From the NCBI RefSeq assembly GCF_901709675.1, contig NC_051094.1, positions 10,782,501 to 10,846,500 on the forward strand: a DNA stretch of 64,000 nucleotides, in the 5' to 3' direction. The notes under the pieces were generated by a model. That model was not told the DNA's origin. It did not search any database and saw only the letters and a program-made list of their open reading frames with translations. Origin of the DNA: Syngnathus acus. Taxonomy: Eukaryota > Chordata > Actinopteri > Syngnathiformes > Syngnathidae. A program made the position numbers and the translations under genes. Shown piece by piece: positions 1 through 15,455 of this stretch. Position 1 is the first letter of the stretch; each line of letters starts with the position of its first letter.

Positions 1-95
1 CAATCATGGGAAATAATAATGAAGAAAATAAGAACAAATATTCATCAACGTCGCAGCAAAGGTTATCTGGACCCAACAAAAAAACAAAAACAAAC

Positions 96-2846
<2,751 letters not shown>

Positions 2847-3131
2847 GGTGCCACTTTGTTAGCTTTCAGCGCACTTTAAAAAATAATGCAATACAGGCTC
2901 AAATCCACCACAAAATTCGTTGCACGTGCTTCTTGCAAGTATATGCAGGAATCATCGGCGTCGGATTTCGGCGTGTATCATGAAAATGTAGATTAAAATA
3001 ATCCCGTTTCTGTCGAACTCACGCTCGGGCTACGTTACGATTGCGCCGCTAACACGAGCGTACGACAAATTCCTTCCTCTCTCTTTTCCGTTTCCGGTGC
3101 AAGATGTCACGGAAGTTGGTGATGCGAACGA
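2847..3131 (-). promoter_or_regulatory. snrnp200: Upstream/promoter region of snrnp200
   Basis: This stretch lies directly upstream of the snrnp200 start codon. It is richer in CpG than its surroundings (around 3015-3065) and has no TATA box that I can recognise, as expected for a housekeeping gene. The transcription start cannot be fixed from sequence alone. Confidence 0.4.
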
Positions 3132-3194
3132 AAGTAGCGCCCTCTAAAGGTTATAATAGTCACACAAGTAGCGCCCTCTAAAGGTTATAATAGT
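3132..3194. repeat. 29-bp direct duplication, period 34
   Basis: A 29-base unit (3132-3160) containing AGTAGCGCCCTCTAAAGG is repeated at 3166-3194, with five bases between copies. It lies just upstream of the snrnp200 promoter region and next to a dispersed repeat. Confidence 0.85.
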
Positions 3195-3204
3195 AATAGA
3201 CGCG

Positions 3205-3535
3205 TGTGTATATCCATCCATCCACCCATCTTCTGTACTGCTTTGTCCCCACGGGGGTCGCGAGTGTGCTGGAGCCTATCCCCGCCGTCATCGGGCAGTC
3301 GGCGCGGGACACCCTGAACCGGTTGCCAGCCAATTGCAGGGCACACAGAGACGAACCATCCGCACTCAGCTTACCATGCATGTTTTTGGGAAATGGGAGG
3401 AAACCGGAGTGCCTGTAAAACACCCACGCAGGCACAGGGAGAACATGCAAACTCCACACAGGGAGGGCCGGATTGTGGAATCGAACTTGCACCCTCTGAA
3501 CTGTGAAGCGGAAGTGCTAACCAGTGCACCACGTG
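3205..3535 (+). repeat. Dispersed fish repeat, about 330 bp
   Basis: The stretch from the CCATCCATCCACCC run to about 3535 matches a repeat seen throughout teleost genomes. Recognisable parts are TTTGTCCCCACGGGGGTCGC, GACACCCTGAACCGGTTGCC and GGGAGAACATGCAAACTCCA. Open frames on both strands here are by-products of the repeat. I recognise it as a common fish interspersed element but cannot assign its class (SINE or LINE 3' tail) without a library search. A degenerate reverse-oriented relative lies at 58070-58170. Confidence 0.7.
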
Positions 3536-3616
3536 TGCGTATGTGCATGTGTGTATGTACGTACGTACAGATACATATACATATGTATATGTAAATATAT
3601 ATAAAACCACATCGGC

Positions 3617-3662
3617 ACATTGAGAGCTACTAGCTTCAAAAAGGTCGGTGACCCCTGTTCCA
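3617..3662. repeat. Possible non-autonomous DNA transposon remnant
   Basis: Read on the minus strand, this short piece resembles the end of a common hAT-derived vertebrate repeat (CAGGGGTCACCGACC followed by TTTTTGAAGCTAGTAGCTCT). Only a fragment is seen, with no target-site duplication. Confidence 0.35.
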
Positions 3663-4262
3663 ACACCTTGAGCTCAAGTTACCCAATATGTTGTCAAAAT
3701 CCTCTATTGTCCTCGGCCCGTGTCCAAACAATGTGATCTGACTCTGTCGCTCTGTCACAAGAACGCCACATGAACACGCCTCAGCTGTCTGAGCAGCTGT
3801 TGCAATGACGCCATCTGTGAACTCACTCCCCAAAGGAGTGTGAAAGAACATGTTTTTGAAGCAGACCTTGTGTGTTAGCCCTGTCCGTACAATCTAACCT
3901 TCATCTAGAACGCAATAATAGTACTTCCTGTGACCCAGACAAAGCTTGAATGACGCTTGTCGGTGTTATTCATTGAGTGTTGCCAGCTCTTCGTAAAAAC
4001 ATGACGTCATTCAAGCAACCGGTTTAGCTGAGGTGAGGCACTACCGGGTACATAGTATGAGGTGACTCTCTAGTTTTGCTGTTCCGCACTACTGTGCTGA
4101 GTCACCCTTTATGATGTCATTGTACTCACAAGACCAGGTTTCTGTCCTGAGAAAATTGAGCCTTGCAACATTTTTTTAAATGCATAAACAAAGCATGACA
4201 GTGCTGATACACAACAAAGAAACTAAACACACAAGACTATTGGTAATGTCTCTCTGTACAGT
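3663..4262. other. Intergenic, nothing recognised
   Basis: This lies between the repeat cluster and the zfand5 poly(A) signal. I see no exon-like open frame with splice signals and no RNA gene. Confidence 0.5.
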
Positions 4263-4268
4263 TTTATT
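4263..4268 (-). terminator. zfand5: Candidate poly(A) signal of zfand5
   Basis: TTTATT on the plus strand reads AATAAA on the minus strand, about 1.45 kb downstream of the zfand5 stop. Position and orientation fit the 3' end of a long UTR. No transcript evidence is available. Confidence 0.45.
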
Positions 4269-5717
4269 TACATGATACTATTCTGTGGTAATGCTGGATA
4301 GCAGGATTATATGCAATACATAAATATCATCAGTTTGTTTTTTTCATTTTTTGTACAAATTTGCATATAACTAAGAATCAGAAAGAGAGGGGGGGGGGGA
4401 ATCAAACGGATACATAGTTGTCTTAAATGAAAAACACACTGGGAGATTATCAACTCATATGATGTGTCAGGCAGCAAAGAAAACACACTTTGCACAGACA
4501 TACACACTCACCCACACGCTACATGTAATTGTGGTAGTCTAGTATATTTTTATTTCATTAAAATCTACCTCTGGCATGCTCCTGTAGTTTTCTGTAAACA
4601 TGTGCTGATAAACCTTATTTCTGTGTGCGCGCACACACACACACACTGTGCTCACTTTAACATTCTGTAAGCACACCTAAAATGATTAAAAACAAAATAA
4701 TGGTTCACATATTCTAATTGCACATTAGCATTGAATACACAGCCAGACACATTGTTGTGTTGACAGGTTGGTGGGTGGCTAATAAAACAATTGTCTCAGC
4801 AAGCAAAAACGCCTGTGACCCAAATAGACACAGGCCATATTTTCTGGAAAGTCTCCCGTAGACAAAGAAGAAAAAAAAAAAAAATCATGCATAAGTCCCA
4901 TTCATTCAGCTATGTAGCCAAGATTGAGCTGTGAGGTCTGCATCCTCCCAGCCTATCACTCAAGTACAAGCTCGTTAACCCAGAATGCCCAATGGTTCTA
5001 TTCAGTGAAAGTTGAAGCATTTGTCCCTGTCCTGAACTATACCTTCATAATTAAACAATGAGCCTCATCACAATCAAACCAATCAGTCAACATAAGAATG
5101 CTGATCAGAGGGGTCACTGAGGCGAAAGAGAGGTGACCTGCGGCTCTGCTGGAGTCACAGCGGAGGAGCACACAAGAGGAAAAAAGAAGGCTAATGGAGC
5201 AGCTGTGAGGTAGGTAAAGCCAGGAAAGACAGAGACAAACTAACAGAACCCCTTGTGCAATATTTTGGGGGGACAGCTCCTCCAGCGTGGTCTCAATTCT
5301 TGACTTGGTTTGACGCATGACGGGGAACGAGCAAGAACGGCGGTCTACAGTTTGGCACAGGAAGCCTGGTTAGGGTGAGAGGAGTACATCTTTTCTCCAA
5401 CATTTACTCTGGGCTGCTCTTTATAAGACAATATGGATTCTTGGGAAAAGAATGTCACACCACAGAAAATATGATAAAACTAACAAAATGGATTACTCAA
5501 AGGGGGGGGGAGCATAGTGATCATTTATGCATCTTCCTCAGACAGGACTTTTTTTTCATGTCCTCTTGAGGTTTTAATTTTGTAAATCAAGTCCTTTCCA
5601 TCACTCACTTGGCTACAAATGCCAGTGTTCAATTCCAAAGGTGAAACACTCCAGTCTTTTTTTCAAAAAAGTGTTGTCTTCATCATCGCCACTTGCATCA
5701 TTTATCTTGCGAGATAT
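4269..5717 (-). other. zfand5: Probable zfand5 3' UTR
   Basis: This is AT-rich, non-coding sequence between the zfand5 stop codon and the candidate poly(A) signal. It includes a short CA-type run near 4630-4645 and homopolymer runs (G at about 4388-4398, A near 4869-4883). The extent is inferred from the poly(A) signal only. Confidence 0.45.
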
Positions 5718-7422
5718 CTATATTCTCTGGATCTTGTCAGCCACCACCACGGGGTTTTCTTTACGGATCTTGGCGGCCGCCTCGGCCCTGTAGTCGTAGG
5801 GGCAGTTGTGCTTGTCAGAATACCGGTGGATACCGCAGAAGAGGTTTCCGCAGCGACAGTCAAATCCTGGAAGCACAAACATTTACAACAGTTCAGAACA
5901 ATAAAAACAAAACCACAATTTTTAACAACGACCCCACCGCGTACCTGTAAGGCCCACCCTCTTGCGGCACATGAAGCATCGGTTCTTCTTCGGCTTGGAC
6001 GAGTCATCCTTGCTATCGTCACTGCTCGAAGAAGCTATTGGAAGAGTTGGGCTAGAGGCAGCTGGCTGCTTTACAACTGCAGATTACAGAGAAAACAATA
6101 TTTTTAAAAAAAGGACACACTTTCTAATCTAGCTCATTGTAATTTGCAACACTTGAGATTTTTTTTGAAGTGCTGCCAGCACAGCAAATTATCATGACAA
6201 ACTAAACGAACCATTGTACAGCATTTTCCTCAGCAGCACCTCATGTTACTCAGTAATTAGAGTAGGCTCCATCTTGCAATTACCCTTTTCTGCCCTGTTG
6301 ATTGGGCTTGTGGTTGCCAGGAGGTAATCCAAAAATGTCTTCCAGTGTGGAGTTATTTTTACATTGGTCTATTTTTAGACAGGTGTGCTTTCTCAGATGC
6401 AGAAAGAAAACCCCTGGGGTTGAGTTGACGAAATGTAACATGGCCTCACAGAAGACTGCACTGCACGTGAGCCGTCACCCGCATGGCAGCTTCAGTACGT
6501 GTGTGTGTGTGTGTGTGTGTGTGTTTACCAGGTTCTAGTGATTCAGGCTTGTCCTCTCTCGAGATGCTCATCTCTGTCATTTGTTGAGTCACAGGAAGAG
6601 ATCCTTGAACAGTTCTGTCCAAGTGAAAAGGAGGAAAAATGAGGCAAACGTAGGAGAGCAGCAACCAGTCACACAGGCAGGAGTTGTCAATTAAGAGAAA
6701 ATATTGACCGCTTGCACTTGGTACTGACCTAGACATGTCTGGCGAGGGGGCGGAGCAGGCGTCAACCTTGGCTAGGCTGGCTTCTAGTCTCTGGATAGCA
6801 GATGCCTCTGAGGTAGGACTAGACGTTGAGCCTGCACGATCACAGTTCCCATCATTAGACAGAACTGCCAGCACATCATGATACAGTACAGTAACATCAT
6901 ACGCAATATGGATCTCTGTTTTGGGCCTCTTGCTCCACTCAAAATGCTAAGAGCTAATCTTGGGTCAAGGCTGTTAGTGTGGCTCCATGCTTGACCTTAA
7001 AAGTGACTGTAACCTTGAATAATGCCACCAAGGAAAACAGCTGTCTTTCATTACGCTGAGCGGAAAAACAGAGAGGGAGGGAAGCGGGTGGTGGGAAAAT
7101 ATCCTAGCTGAAGGAGACTCATTAATGAATCTCAAAACGACACCTCTTGATCCTTTAGAGATCTAGACTCGCGCTATAGGACCACTTGGGTTTCATTGTT
7201 TTGCACGGTGGCTAATTTAAAATTGGGAGTGGGGTTCACCTTTTTGATGGGACCGAACCTACCCATAGGGCTGAGGGGGCTCATCCGATCGCTGCTCTGC
7301 TGCCTTGTCAGATGTTCCTTGTAGCATACAGAGCACATGCCATTGGTTCTGGGGTTGCCATAGAAACCACAGCCAGTGGCACATAGCATGGGCACCGGAC
7401 TCTGGTTTGTCTCTTGGGCCAT
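5718..7422 (-). CDS. zfand5: AN1-type zinc finger protein 5 (A20 and AN1 domains)
   Basis: A small cytoplasmic protein that, from family knowledge, binds ubiquitin through its A20 finger and modulates NF-kB signalling and proteasome-dependent degradation. Five coding exons on the minus strand (7422-7263, 6831-6729, 6614-6529, 6076-5945, 5866-5718) total 630 nt, giving 209 aa; the mammalian protein is about 213 aa. The A20 finger is in exon 1 with Cys14, Cys18, Cys30 and Cys33 ([20 protein letters not shown]). The middle is Ser/Pro-rich and carries the ZFAND5-typical [16 protein letters not shown]. The C-terminal AN1 finger (about residues 146-185) spans two exons: [13 protein letters not shown], then [20 protein letters not shown]. 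The protein ends [14 protein letters not shown] splice acceptor ends two bases before the ATG, so the 5' UTR lies in an upstream exon. ZFAND6 is the main alternative, but the start MAQETNQSP and the middle motif favour ZFAND5. Whether it is the a or b fish copy is unknown. Confidence 0.95.
6499..6524. repeat. (GT)13 microsatellite beside a zfand5 5' splice site
   Basis: A pure GT run on the plus strand. On the coding strand of zfand5 it is a CA repeat beginning a few bases downstream of the donor of the third coding exon (exon ends 6529, intron starts GTAAACAC). Confidence 0.95.
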
Positions 7423-9930
7423 TGCTGAAAAGATGAGAAAACAGGGTATGAATAGCCACATCTTTTTAAAAAAATAAATAAAAAATAAGCCAGGTAAAGC
7501 AAATCCCAGAAACAGAAACCGTAACCACCTTCCCTCTGAGCAATCGCTGCCAACAGTTGGAACTACCCTTCCTGAAGCTGACGCACCATTTGTCAGTAAG
7601 GAAAACTCACACACACCTCATAATGCATCACAGCTATGACGACATCCTGCTTTTTTTCCACTCAACAGAACATTGAGTGAAGACTGGCTCTAGTTTCTTT
7701 TCTTATCGAACAATAACCTTATGACGCATCACCATGTGACAATTGCAATAATTACACACCCATTAAAACCAATTTGAACCATTTCAGATTTAAAAGGGAG
7801 GCGCTCGAAGCAAAAATGAATGGAAAATGATGGAAATTCCACCCTATTCAATTCTCTACAGCGACATCTTACCAAATAAGGTCTTTCAAAACTTCCTCAC
7901 CCACCCACTGCCCTCCCTTACACACACTCATATCCAGTAAACACGCATGTTCTCTTGGCAAAACATGGAGTCCAATGACGTCGATGTACAGCACCACAGT
8001 GATGAAATACAAACGGAGATTGTGCAGTGGGAAACTGCACTATTCAAACAGTCCTTGATAAATGAGCAGACAGACATGTGGGGAGACAGGAAAGCTTAGA
8101 TTAGAGGGCGTCCTGCTCCGACGCTTTAAGCTGTTCCGAGGCTTTAACAGACAAAACGCCAACAAGCTAGTACTGCGAAAACAATCACATCTTTCTCCCA
8201 AATAACCTTTGACAGTGTTCCGTATCATAGCGGCTGTTCGTTTGTCAATATTTTGGTCGTAAACAAGAGTCGGGCAGTTTCATGTTACAAAAAAAGGCTA
8301 GCAGATGTATTAGAATGTCTTGACAGCACAACAAAAGTATCCTGACCTCACCTCGCGCATGCTATGCGTGTCAACAAAGGGTTTCCTCGGAAAAGCCCAC
8401 AGGTGACCTTCTCTCCATTTGCGTCAAGCGTTCATGTGCTGACTGGTTGGAAATTCTTCACTCATCAGCTCAGTAAATTAGAGGCTATTTTAGCTAGAGT
8501 TGAATCCACCATATAAGTGCCTTAGTCAGAAAGAACTACCATAGAATGCCAGAATTTCTTCAGGGATTAGTTAAGTGTATCAAGGTACCCTACGTCATCA
8601 ACAAGATTGCACATGTATAAACCCATGCACTTATTGCAACAAAGGAACAGGCTTAGCAGTCATATCTGAGCCCTACTTTAACAATCACACGTGTTGACCA
8701 GACCTTTCTTGAAAAGCTTTGAAGACATCCAACGTGTCAAGCTGTAAAGGTCTTGAGACATAGTAAGCTGCACAAAATAACCTTTGAGTTTAACCAAGAG
8801 AATTTCAGACTTCCTGGCAGTTTGTGGTCTGATAAAGTGTAGTGGTAAACAAGATGGTTTCAACAAAAGCATCTCAGATTAAATGTATTTTGCAGCATAA
8901 GCACACTGAGTTTTAATCATTCTAACTGTAAGTTTTAAAATCGTACAGGCCAGGGTTGGTCTTTCGTTTTGGCTGACTAAAGAGAGTATTAGAGCAGGAA
9001 GCTGAGCTCATATTTCAGGCAGTGCTAAACTGAAAACTACTGAGTCACACTGGACACAACAGAAAGAGAGAATTGTTTTCTTGCAGATCATATTAAAATA
9101 TTTTGGAAAAAAGCAATTGTAAGAGAAATAGTTAGCGACATGAAGTGGGGGGCAATGATGTTTAGTCAAACAGTCTAGACAGAGTGCTCTCTGTTGCCTT
9201 TGTTTCTTCCTTTGTCTGCATTCTCCTCGTTTCCTGTTTGGACATTATGATAGCAGCTACCATTTCTCATACTATTTCAGCCATTTCATGTAACCAACTA
9301 AAAACCATACATAAAACTCCCTGCCCCCAACACAGTAGTTCTAAAGCAACACCGATCGAACATCGAATTGCCTCAAAGAAGAAACTAATTTAACTACTTG
9401 GTAAAGCTACACTTGCTCCTTTTTTCTTTTACTTTGGGCTATATTGATTTAGCCTCGTTATTCTCACCTACCACGTTTATTCGGTCGACGTGTAACTATT
9501 CAACTTGTCGACAAAAATGATCTGGTTTTGGTTCCCCCATCCCCCCAGTTTGGGCCATGTAGAACCACAGAGACGGTAACAACCACCAGCTAACTGACTA
9601 CCCCATGTTTTTCCCCCAAACCAGACCCAGTCACGTTCGAGGGCGGCTGATGCGGACGGATAGGGGGATCCAATGCTGCTGGTAACACCACAAATAAGAA
9701 AGAAATAACAACAATAACATCACTCCGCTTTTCTTCCCTCCCCCTACACACACGAGACCGTCACGCACCCACCACCTGACCTTTCAATCCGCTGTTAAAG
9801 GTCGCTTTGACCGACCATTCCATTACCATCTCAGCACCTTTCTTATATTGCTATTTAAAAAAAAAAAAAAAAAACGATAAGCAAAATCTCCTGACAGATC
9901 TGTTCAGCATTAAGATGACAAGAAAATCAC
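7423..9930 (-). other. Probable 5' intron of zfand5; no coding gene seen
   Basis: This runs from the acceptor just before the zfand5 ATG to a candidate donor at 9931/9930. It holds scattered AT-rich sequence, CA-rich spots and short open frames without splice support. A second possible donor for a leader exon is at about 8356 on the minus strand (GCGAG followed by GTGAGG). Confidence 0.4.
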
Positions 9931-10340
9931 CTGATGAAATTCGATGAGTGTCTCGCAAAGCGAGAAGCGAAAACCGACGTCTATAGGAAAAATAAATGGG
10001 GGCTTTATCCGTTCCTGCTGGCCGTCCTTCTTTCGCCTTAACGTGGCGTGCTCGTCCGTTTCAAGCCTGGTTCAGATGGGTTAAGTTCTCCTTTCCTCGG
10101 CGTCGTCTCTCTCGACGTTTCTCCCTCTGGTAATCTCCAGATCTATCTGGGTGGATGTTTGTTTCCTTCTTTAGTAAGAGGAGTGGCGGATGGTGTCACG
10201 GGTGAAGCAACGTGTCGCTATTGGTTGCCCGCGGAGCCCCCAGATTACAGTTTGGCTCGGCGCAAGCGCACAACATGTCTAGCCCTTATTACACATCCCG
10301 TCGTCATCCACCTACAAGGACGACAACCTCATTTTATCCT
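9931..10340 (-). promoter_or_regulatory. zfand5: Candidate first (non-coding) exon and promoter of zfand5
   Basis: On the minus strand a CATCAG/GTGATT donor at 9931 closes a CpG-enriched stretch (9960-10300, with several CG-rich words such as CGACGTCT). This is a plausible TATA-less promoter and leader exon for zfand5. Support is by position and composition only. Confidence 0.35.
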
Positions 10341-10884
10341 TTTTATTGGGTGATCTGCCGAAACGATCGGGATTGTAAAGTCTGGTGCAGCGCTGACACA
10401 ACAGCACTAAGATACAAGGGTGGCTATTAGTGTGCTGTTATTTTTGCTGCCTTGACAATGGGAGAACTGGCAACACAATAGAGCAGGTAAAAGGACAGCG
10501 AGTCAATATCACAATAAATAAATCTCCATGTTACCCCAAAAAGTTAAGATTTCCCGTTAAATTATAGCGCCGCAACTTTTCTCTATGCGTTCAAGACATG
10601 TCAGGGAGCCCCGTGCTCAATAAAAACACATTCCATCTCTTCACTCTCTCCCATTTTTGGCTGTTCCTACCAATCTTTCTCTTCACGACAGATTCTGAAA
10701 ATGACATGGTGAGAGTACAACTTTTCCTTCCACTTGATGTCACGTCAGAATTACATTTTGCCAAAAGCTGTTATGAGCCCATAAGTGATTAAAACACACT
10801 CACACACATACAGTCAGTCACACACACAAAACTCCCAGGGCCACAATGTGGCAAAAAAATAATACTGACATTAAACTGATGTCA

Positions 10885-10960
10885 AGTAGGGGGGCACAAA
10901 ATATCATCCTGTGGGCCACAAATGCCCCCCAGGCAGCAAGTTTGAGACCCCTGCCACTTT
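10885..10960. repeat. Dispersed repeat fragment
   Basis: The words GTGGGCCACAAATGCCCCCC and AGTTTGAGACCCCTGCC resemble the conserved end of a common fish DNA-transposon-derived repeat. Boundaries are uncertain. Confidence 0.4.
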
Positions 10961-13900
10961 ACCGTGATGTTGACCTAATTATCACCCAAACGTGGATGGA
11001 TTTACTGTGATGTATTATTACAGGATACATTTCACAATTACCCTCTAGCTCTAACTGATAGTTAAGAGTTAGACTCTAATTTTAGCCATTTTCCCAAAAC
11101 CCTTCAGTTATAACTTTTCAACTCTTGTCTCAAATTTAACTGGCTACATTTCAGAGCTCAGTCTTTGTGTTGTTTTTCAGAGTGAACATGTTTCTGAATC
11201 TGTAAAAGGCAAAGAAAGCTGTGCCATTTCTTTCAGTATGTACTGGCAATAAATGGCAAAGGCATTTATGTTCATGTAATCTGCAATCAGATAAAAATGA
11301 ACACAGTAAAAATCGAATGTGAAGTGCAAGTTGGTTAACAGCGGTGACTTAGGTCATCTCCAGTGTCAAAGAATTTGGGAGTATTAAGTAAATACTGGAA
11401 ATGATTACAGAGCTGTTATACATTCTCGAGTTTAAGGAAATACACTGTTCAAACACCTTTAGAAGATATTGAATAATAAAAATGTAATCTGAAAAAGAGC
11501 AATGTACTACACTATTGTATGTTCTGACTGTCCTTCCAAAACAAATTATAGCTCTTAATGTGGTCTGTCATGTCACTAAACAATGTATTCAAACTGATCA
11601 AATGTAATCATTTTTTGTAATATCCAACATTCCATAGGGTCATTTAAGAGTAAAATCAAACACTATCAATTTGACAGTTTGTGCAGGAAGCACAAGAAAC
11701 CGAACAAACATGTTTACCCCCTTCATGCAGTTTCTCTTTCGACATCTCATCACATAAACATTCAATCCATTCACTTGCAGTGTGTCAGTTTGCCCTGCAG
11801 GTCTGACAAGTCTCAACGTATTCTTCCACATTGTCAATCATTCACACATACGGCATCCTCAGGCACAGCCCAGTAGAAAACAAACACTTCTTTGGGCAGC
11901 GTGTATGTCACTGCATGCGTGTGGGCTTCTTGCCGAACATGCTGTCTATCAGTGGATTCGTGGAACTCAGAGGACTTGCACTATCTGGAAGCCATTGATA
12001 GTGACTGACACTGGGAAATGGAAAAAGTAGTAGCCAAGAGGATCAGCTGATCCGTGTCACAATTTCAGAGAGTAGCCCCTGTTTGTCACGTCTCTGTGAA
12101 ATCTACAAACAAACCGAAACAAAATATCAAGACGATTAGCTGCTATAGAGGCTGTAACACTATCCGCAAGTGTCTGAATTGCAACAGAGTAGCTTATTTA
12201 ATGGGAGTGTTGACATACCTCCATTATGGAATGCATGTTCTTTGTATAAATTCACTAGCTGCGCTTCACCATCGCTTCAATGTCAACAAGTTGACGGTCT
12301 CTCTTGCTACCATGTTGCGTAATTATGTAAGCGTCTCAAGACACACACATTTAAGATGTCATCATCGCTTTATATTATGGGCGAGTGAGTACATAAACAA
12401 CCAAGTTCAGGCTATTGATGAAAACTCAGAGGTGCTTTGAGCATGACAAAAACCCAGTTACTACATTTGAATATATTTCAATATGTAGATACAATATATA
12501 ATATACAGCTATGAGTGGATTTGTATATTTGTCATCATTCTGTGACTGAAGTGAGAGCGCAATAAATTGAGGTGATTGTGTATGTTCACATCTATTCATC
12601 ACGCAGCATTTACTGTTTGGAAGCATTTCATGTGTGAGTATCAAGTGAGCTCATTGTGCTCTCGTTGTGTGTTTATGCCAGCTGTTATAAACACTGTTCC
12701 CCAATTCTATAGACAAGAGCTTTTCATATGTGAGTGAAGCAGGCACAGCGAGTGATGGGGGAGGGAGAGCTACTCAACTCTACACTGAGGTCTTTGTAAG
12801 TCTGAGTGTTATGTTAACGCAGCTATGTACAGAGAAGAAAAGACGGTCCGTGTATGTGAAACGTATGTCTGTTTAGTGTGTAAAGGTTCATGGGTTTCAG
12901 TGTGGGGGGGGCGACGAAGGAGAAAGTGGGAGGTGTCAAGTATCGTTGCCCATCCCCCTCGTGGACGTATATCCTGTCATCACTCTTCTTCTGTTTATGT
13001 GTTTTAAGGTTTCTGTACCAGTGTGTGCTCGTATCTGGTGGGGTGTTTTTTTTTTGGGCACTGGTTATATCGAGGAGCTTTCGTTCCATCAATATGATCC
13101 ATGCACTTGAGCTAATCATGACCGTGTTGTCATGACAACATCTTACAGTTTTGGGAGTTTCCTTCTGTGGCTACGTGGGTGTGAGGATTACTTATGGGAA
13201 TCTGAAACAGCATGAGTCTAGTTACTAGGCAGATGTTAGTCTACCCCACACACATGCACTCGCATGCATACAAATTGCACGAGTGTTGCAAAAACACTGT
13301 TGATAAAGAGGCTAGAAGTGGAAATTGCAGCTTATCCGTTGACATAAGTTGTGTGTGTGGGGCACGATAAACTGTGCACAGGGGTTGTCCAAAAGCATTG
13401 CTTCAAAAGTTGATCCCCACCCTGCTATGCTCACATTGAACATTCACCATTATGTTGAGCACCGAGGTAAGAAGGTGGTGGGTCGCATTTTACGAACAGA
13501 GCACGTTTGCCTGCATATTCGGAGAGGAACTTAGTTATTATACAAGATTGGTGTAGCTGTTGTATTTATTTACATATCCAGAGACTGCTCTTGCATGAAT
13601 TGTAATGCATGAGCACAGTCTTTCTTTGTACAAAACTATTATCCCAAGTTGGGAAGTTCTTGAAGTCAAGTGAAATTGACAAAAATAGTCCAAAGTGAAT
13701 GAAAAATAATGACGATTAAGAAGGGTTAATCAGCTGATTCAGCAACTGCTCATCATTCATTCCCCCTCTCATACAACACAGCTCTTCTGCATCATGAATG
13801 TGTTTCTTGTTCCTTGCCCAGGGAGGAGTCCCCCCTACTTTCCTGCCACATTCTGTCTAAATTCTTCCTTTCCCTTCTAGTATTCACACACAAAAACCTC

Positions 13901-15345
13901 TCCCTTGCATAGCTTTTGCGGTGATTGCTGGAAAAACAAGAATGTGTGTTCAAGTGTGGTCCTTGTGGAAACTAACTATATATAAACGTGTGTGCCCAAA
14001 GGTCAAATGTGCTACATTTGCATATAACTGTTCACGTGGTTGGAGAAAAACTATTTATCTGTTTTTCCATGCTCCTTTGTGGGTGTTTGAACGCCATATG
14101 AGACCACATGCATGCGTGTGGCTAACGTGAATGCGAGTGTGCCGGTACAAAAAGTGTGTGCGTGCGCGTGTTTTCTGCAGATGTCCCGTGTACTGTTCAA
14201 GACTGGCTGCTCTTTGTTGCTGCTCCCTCGTGCAGACTGGCCTAGCCACGTGCTTCTCTGTCTGCAAATACAAGCCCCGCCCTCTCCGCTGTAATCTGTC
14301 AATTGAAGCAGCCAAGTCCCGCCCCCCCACAGAAAATCAACTCCGCCTCTTGCTTGGTGACGCGTCTTTACTCGGGCATACTTACCATGCTTTCCTTCCA
14401 CTCCTACACACTAGCTGTGGCTGGATCTTATTAAGCAATAGTCTCTCGCAAACCCCCCCACATGTTCAAGACAATAATGCTTGATCCTGAAGTGTTTCCT
14501 GCTCTTCAATACTAGGCTGGAATACACGTTATACTGTGTTTTTATATAGTGGTGTGAGCCACACCCGACTCACCTGCAATCCACACTCTGCTGGCATTCT
14601 TACTAGGAAAGCCAAACGGCCTACACCACGTCATCATTGTTGAGGTAGAAGTTCATGGTTGATTCCTAATAAACACAGGATGGGACATTTGCCATTTGTT
14701 TTATGACTTGTTGTGGCACATCAGCGGACTCGGTTTATTTTTTATACATAAAAAGATACAGTCATTCTTCCAGTGAAACTAAAGATCAGTTTGTTATCGT
14801 CCATATGATCAAGAACAGTATTTACTTCTATAAGCAACTACACGATGCAGCATAATACACAACTTTATTTTTCTGACCTCTGTCCTCTATGAGTTATAAA
14901 GCAAACAGATCTGATATTTGCGCCTTCGCTCATTTTTTGGGGGCTCATTAGTCTCTCATCATGATTGCTGTGGGTCAGTGTTTTATCTCTACAAATTATT
15001 TCTTTATGTTTTTCTGATAAACCTGACATGCATCAGTGACACATTGCACTTCTTGTTACTTCCTGGTACACCATGTGATTCACGGCTATCAAAACAAGAA
15101 GAACCTAGATACATTTTGATTAGATTCGATGTAATCTTGTGGGTGAGAATGGTTGTCTGTCCCTTTTTCTGCCCTGTGTTAGAGTAGCGACCAGTCAAGT
15201 TTGTGAATACCCTTTGCCCTATGTTTAATTAAACACATAGCTAAAATAGGACCTCACAACATCAACTTTTGTGTAGGAGTCCAGGTCATTTAAGGGCAAA
15301 CTTCTAAAATTCCAAGTCTCCACAAATGGAGATCAAGAATAAATC

Positions 15346-15455
15346 AATCCAAATATTTTATTTATAGAGCGCATTTCATCACAGAAACACAACAGAAGGT
15401 ATTTCAAAGGCGACAAGGAACACCTCGGTTGACTAAAAATTGCAACCAGAGCAAT
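15346..15455. repeat. Possible SINE-like dispersed repeat
   Basis: TTTTATTTATAGAGCGCATTT, then AAGGTATTTCAAAGGCGACA, resembles the widespread fish repeat with a core like TTTATATAGCGCCTTTC. It is a degenerate copy; class and ends are not determined. Confidence 0.35.

Noticed and set aside
3178-3620. Several overlapping frames on both strands
   Set aside because: They fall in the dispersed repeat at 3205-3535 and in adjacent simple sequence.
5702-6022. 106-codon minus-strand frame over the zfand5 3' exons
   Set aside because: Wrong frame of the AN1 exons and reads through an intron; the correct frame gives the zinc finger.
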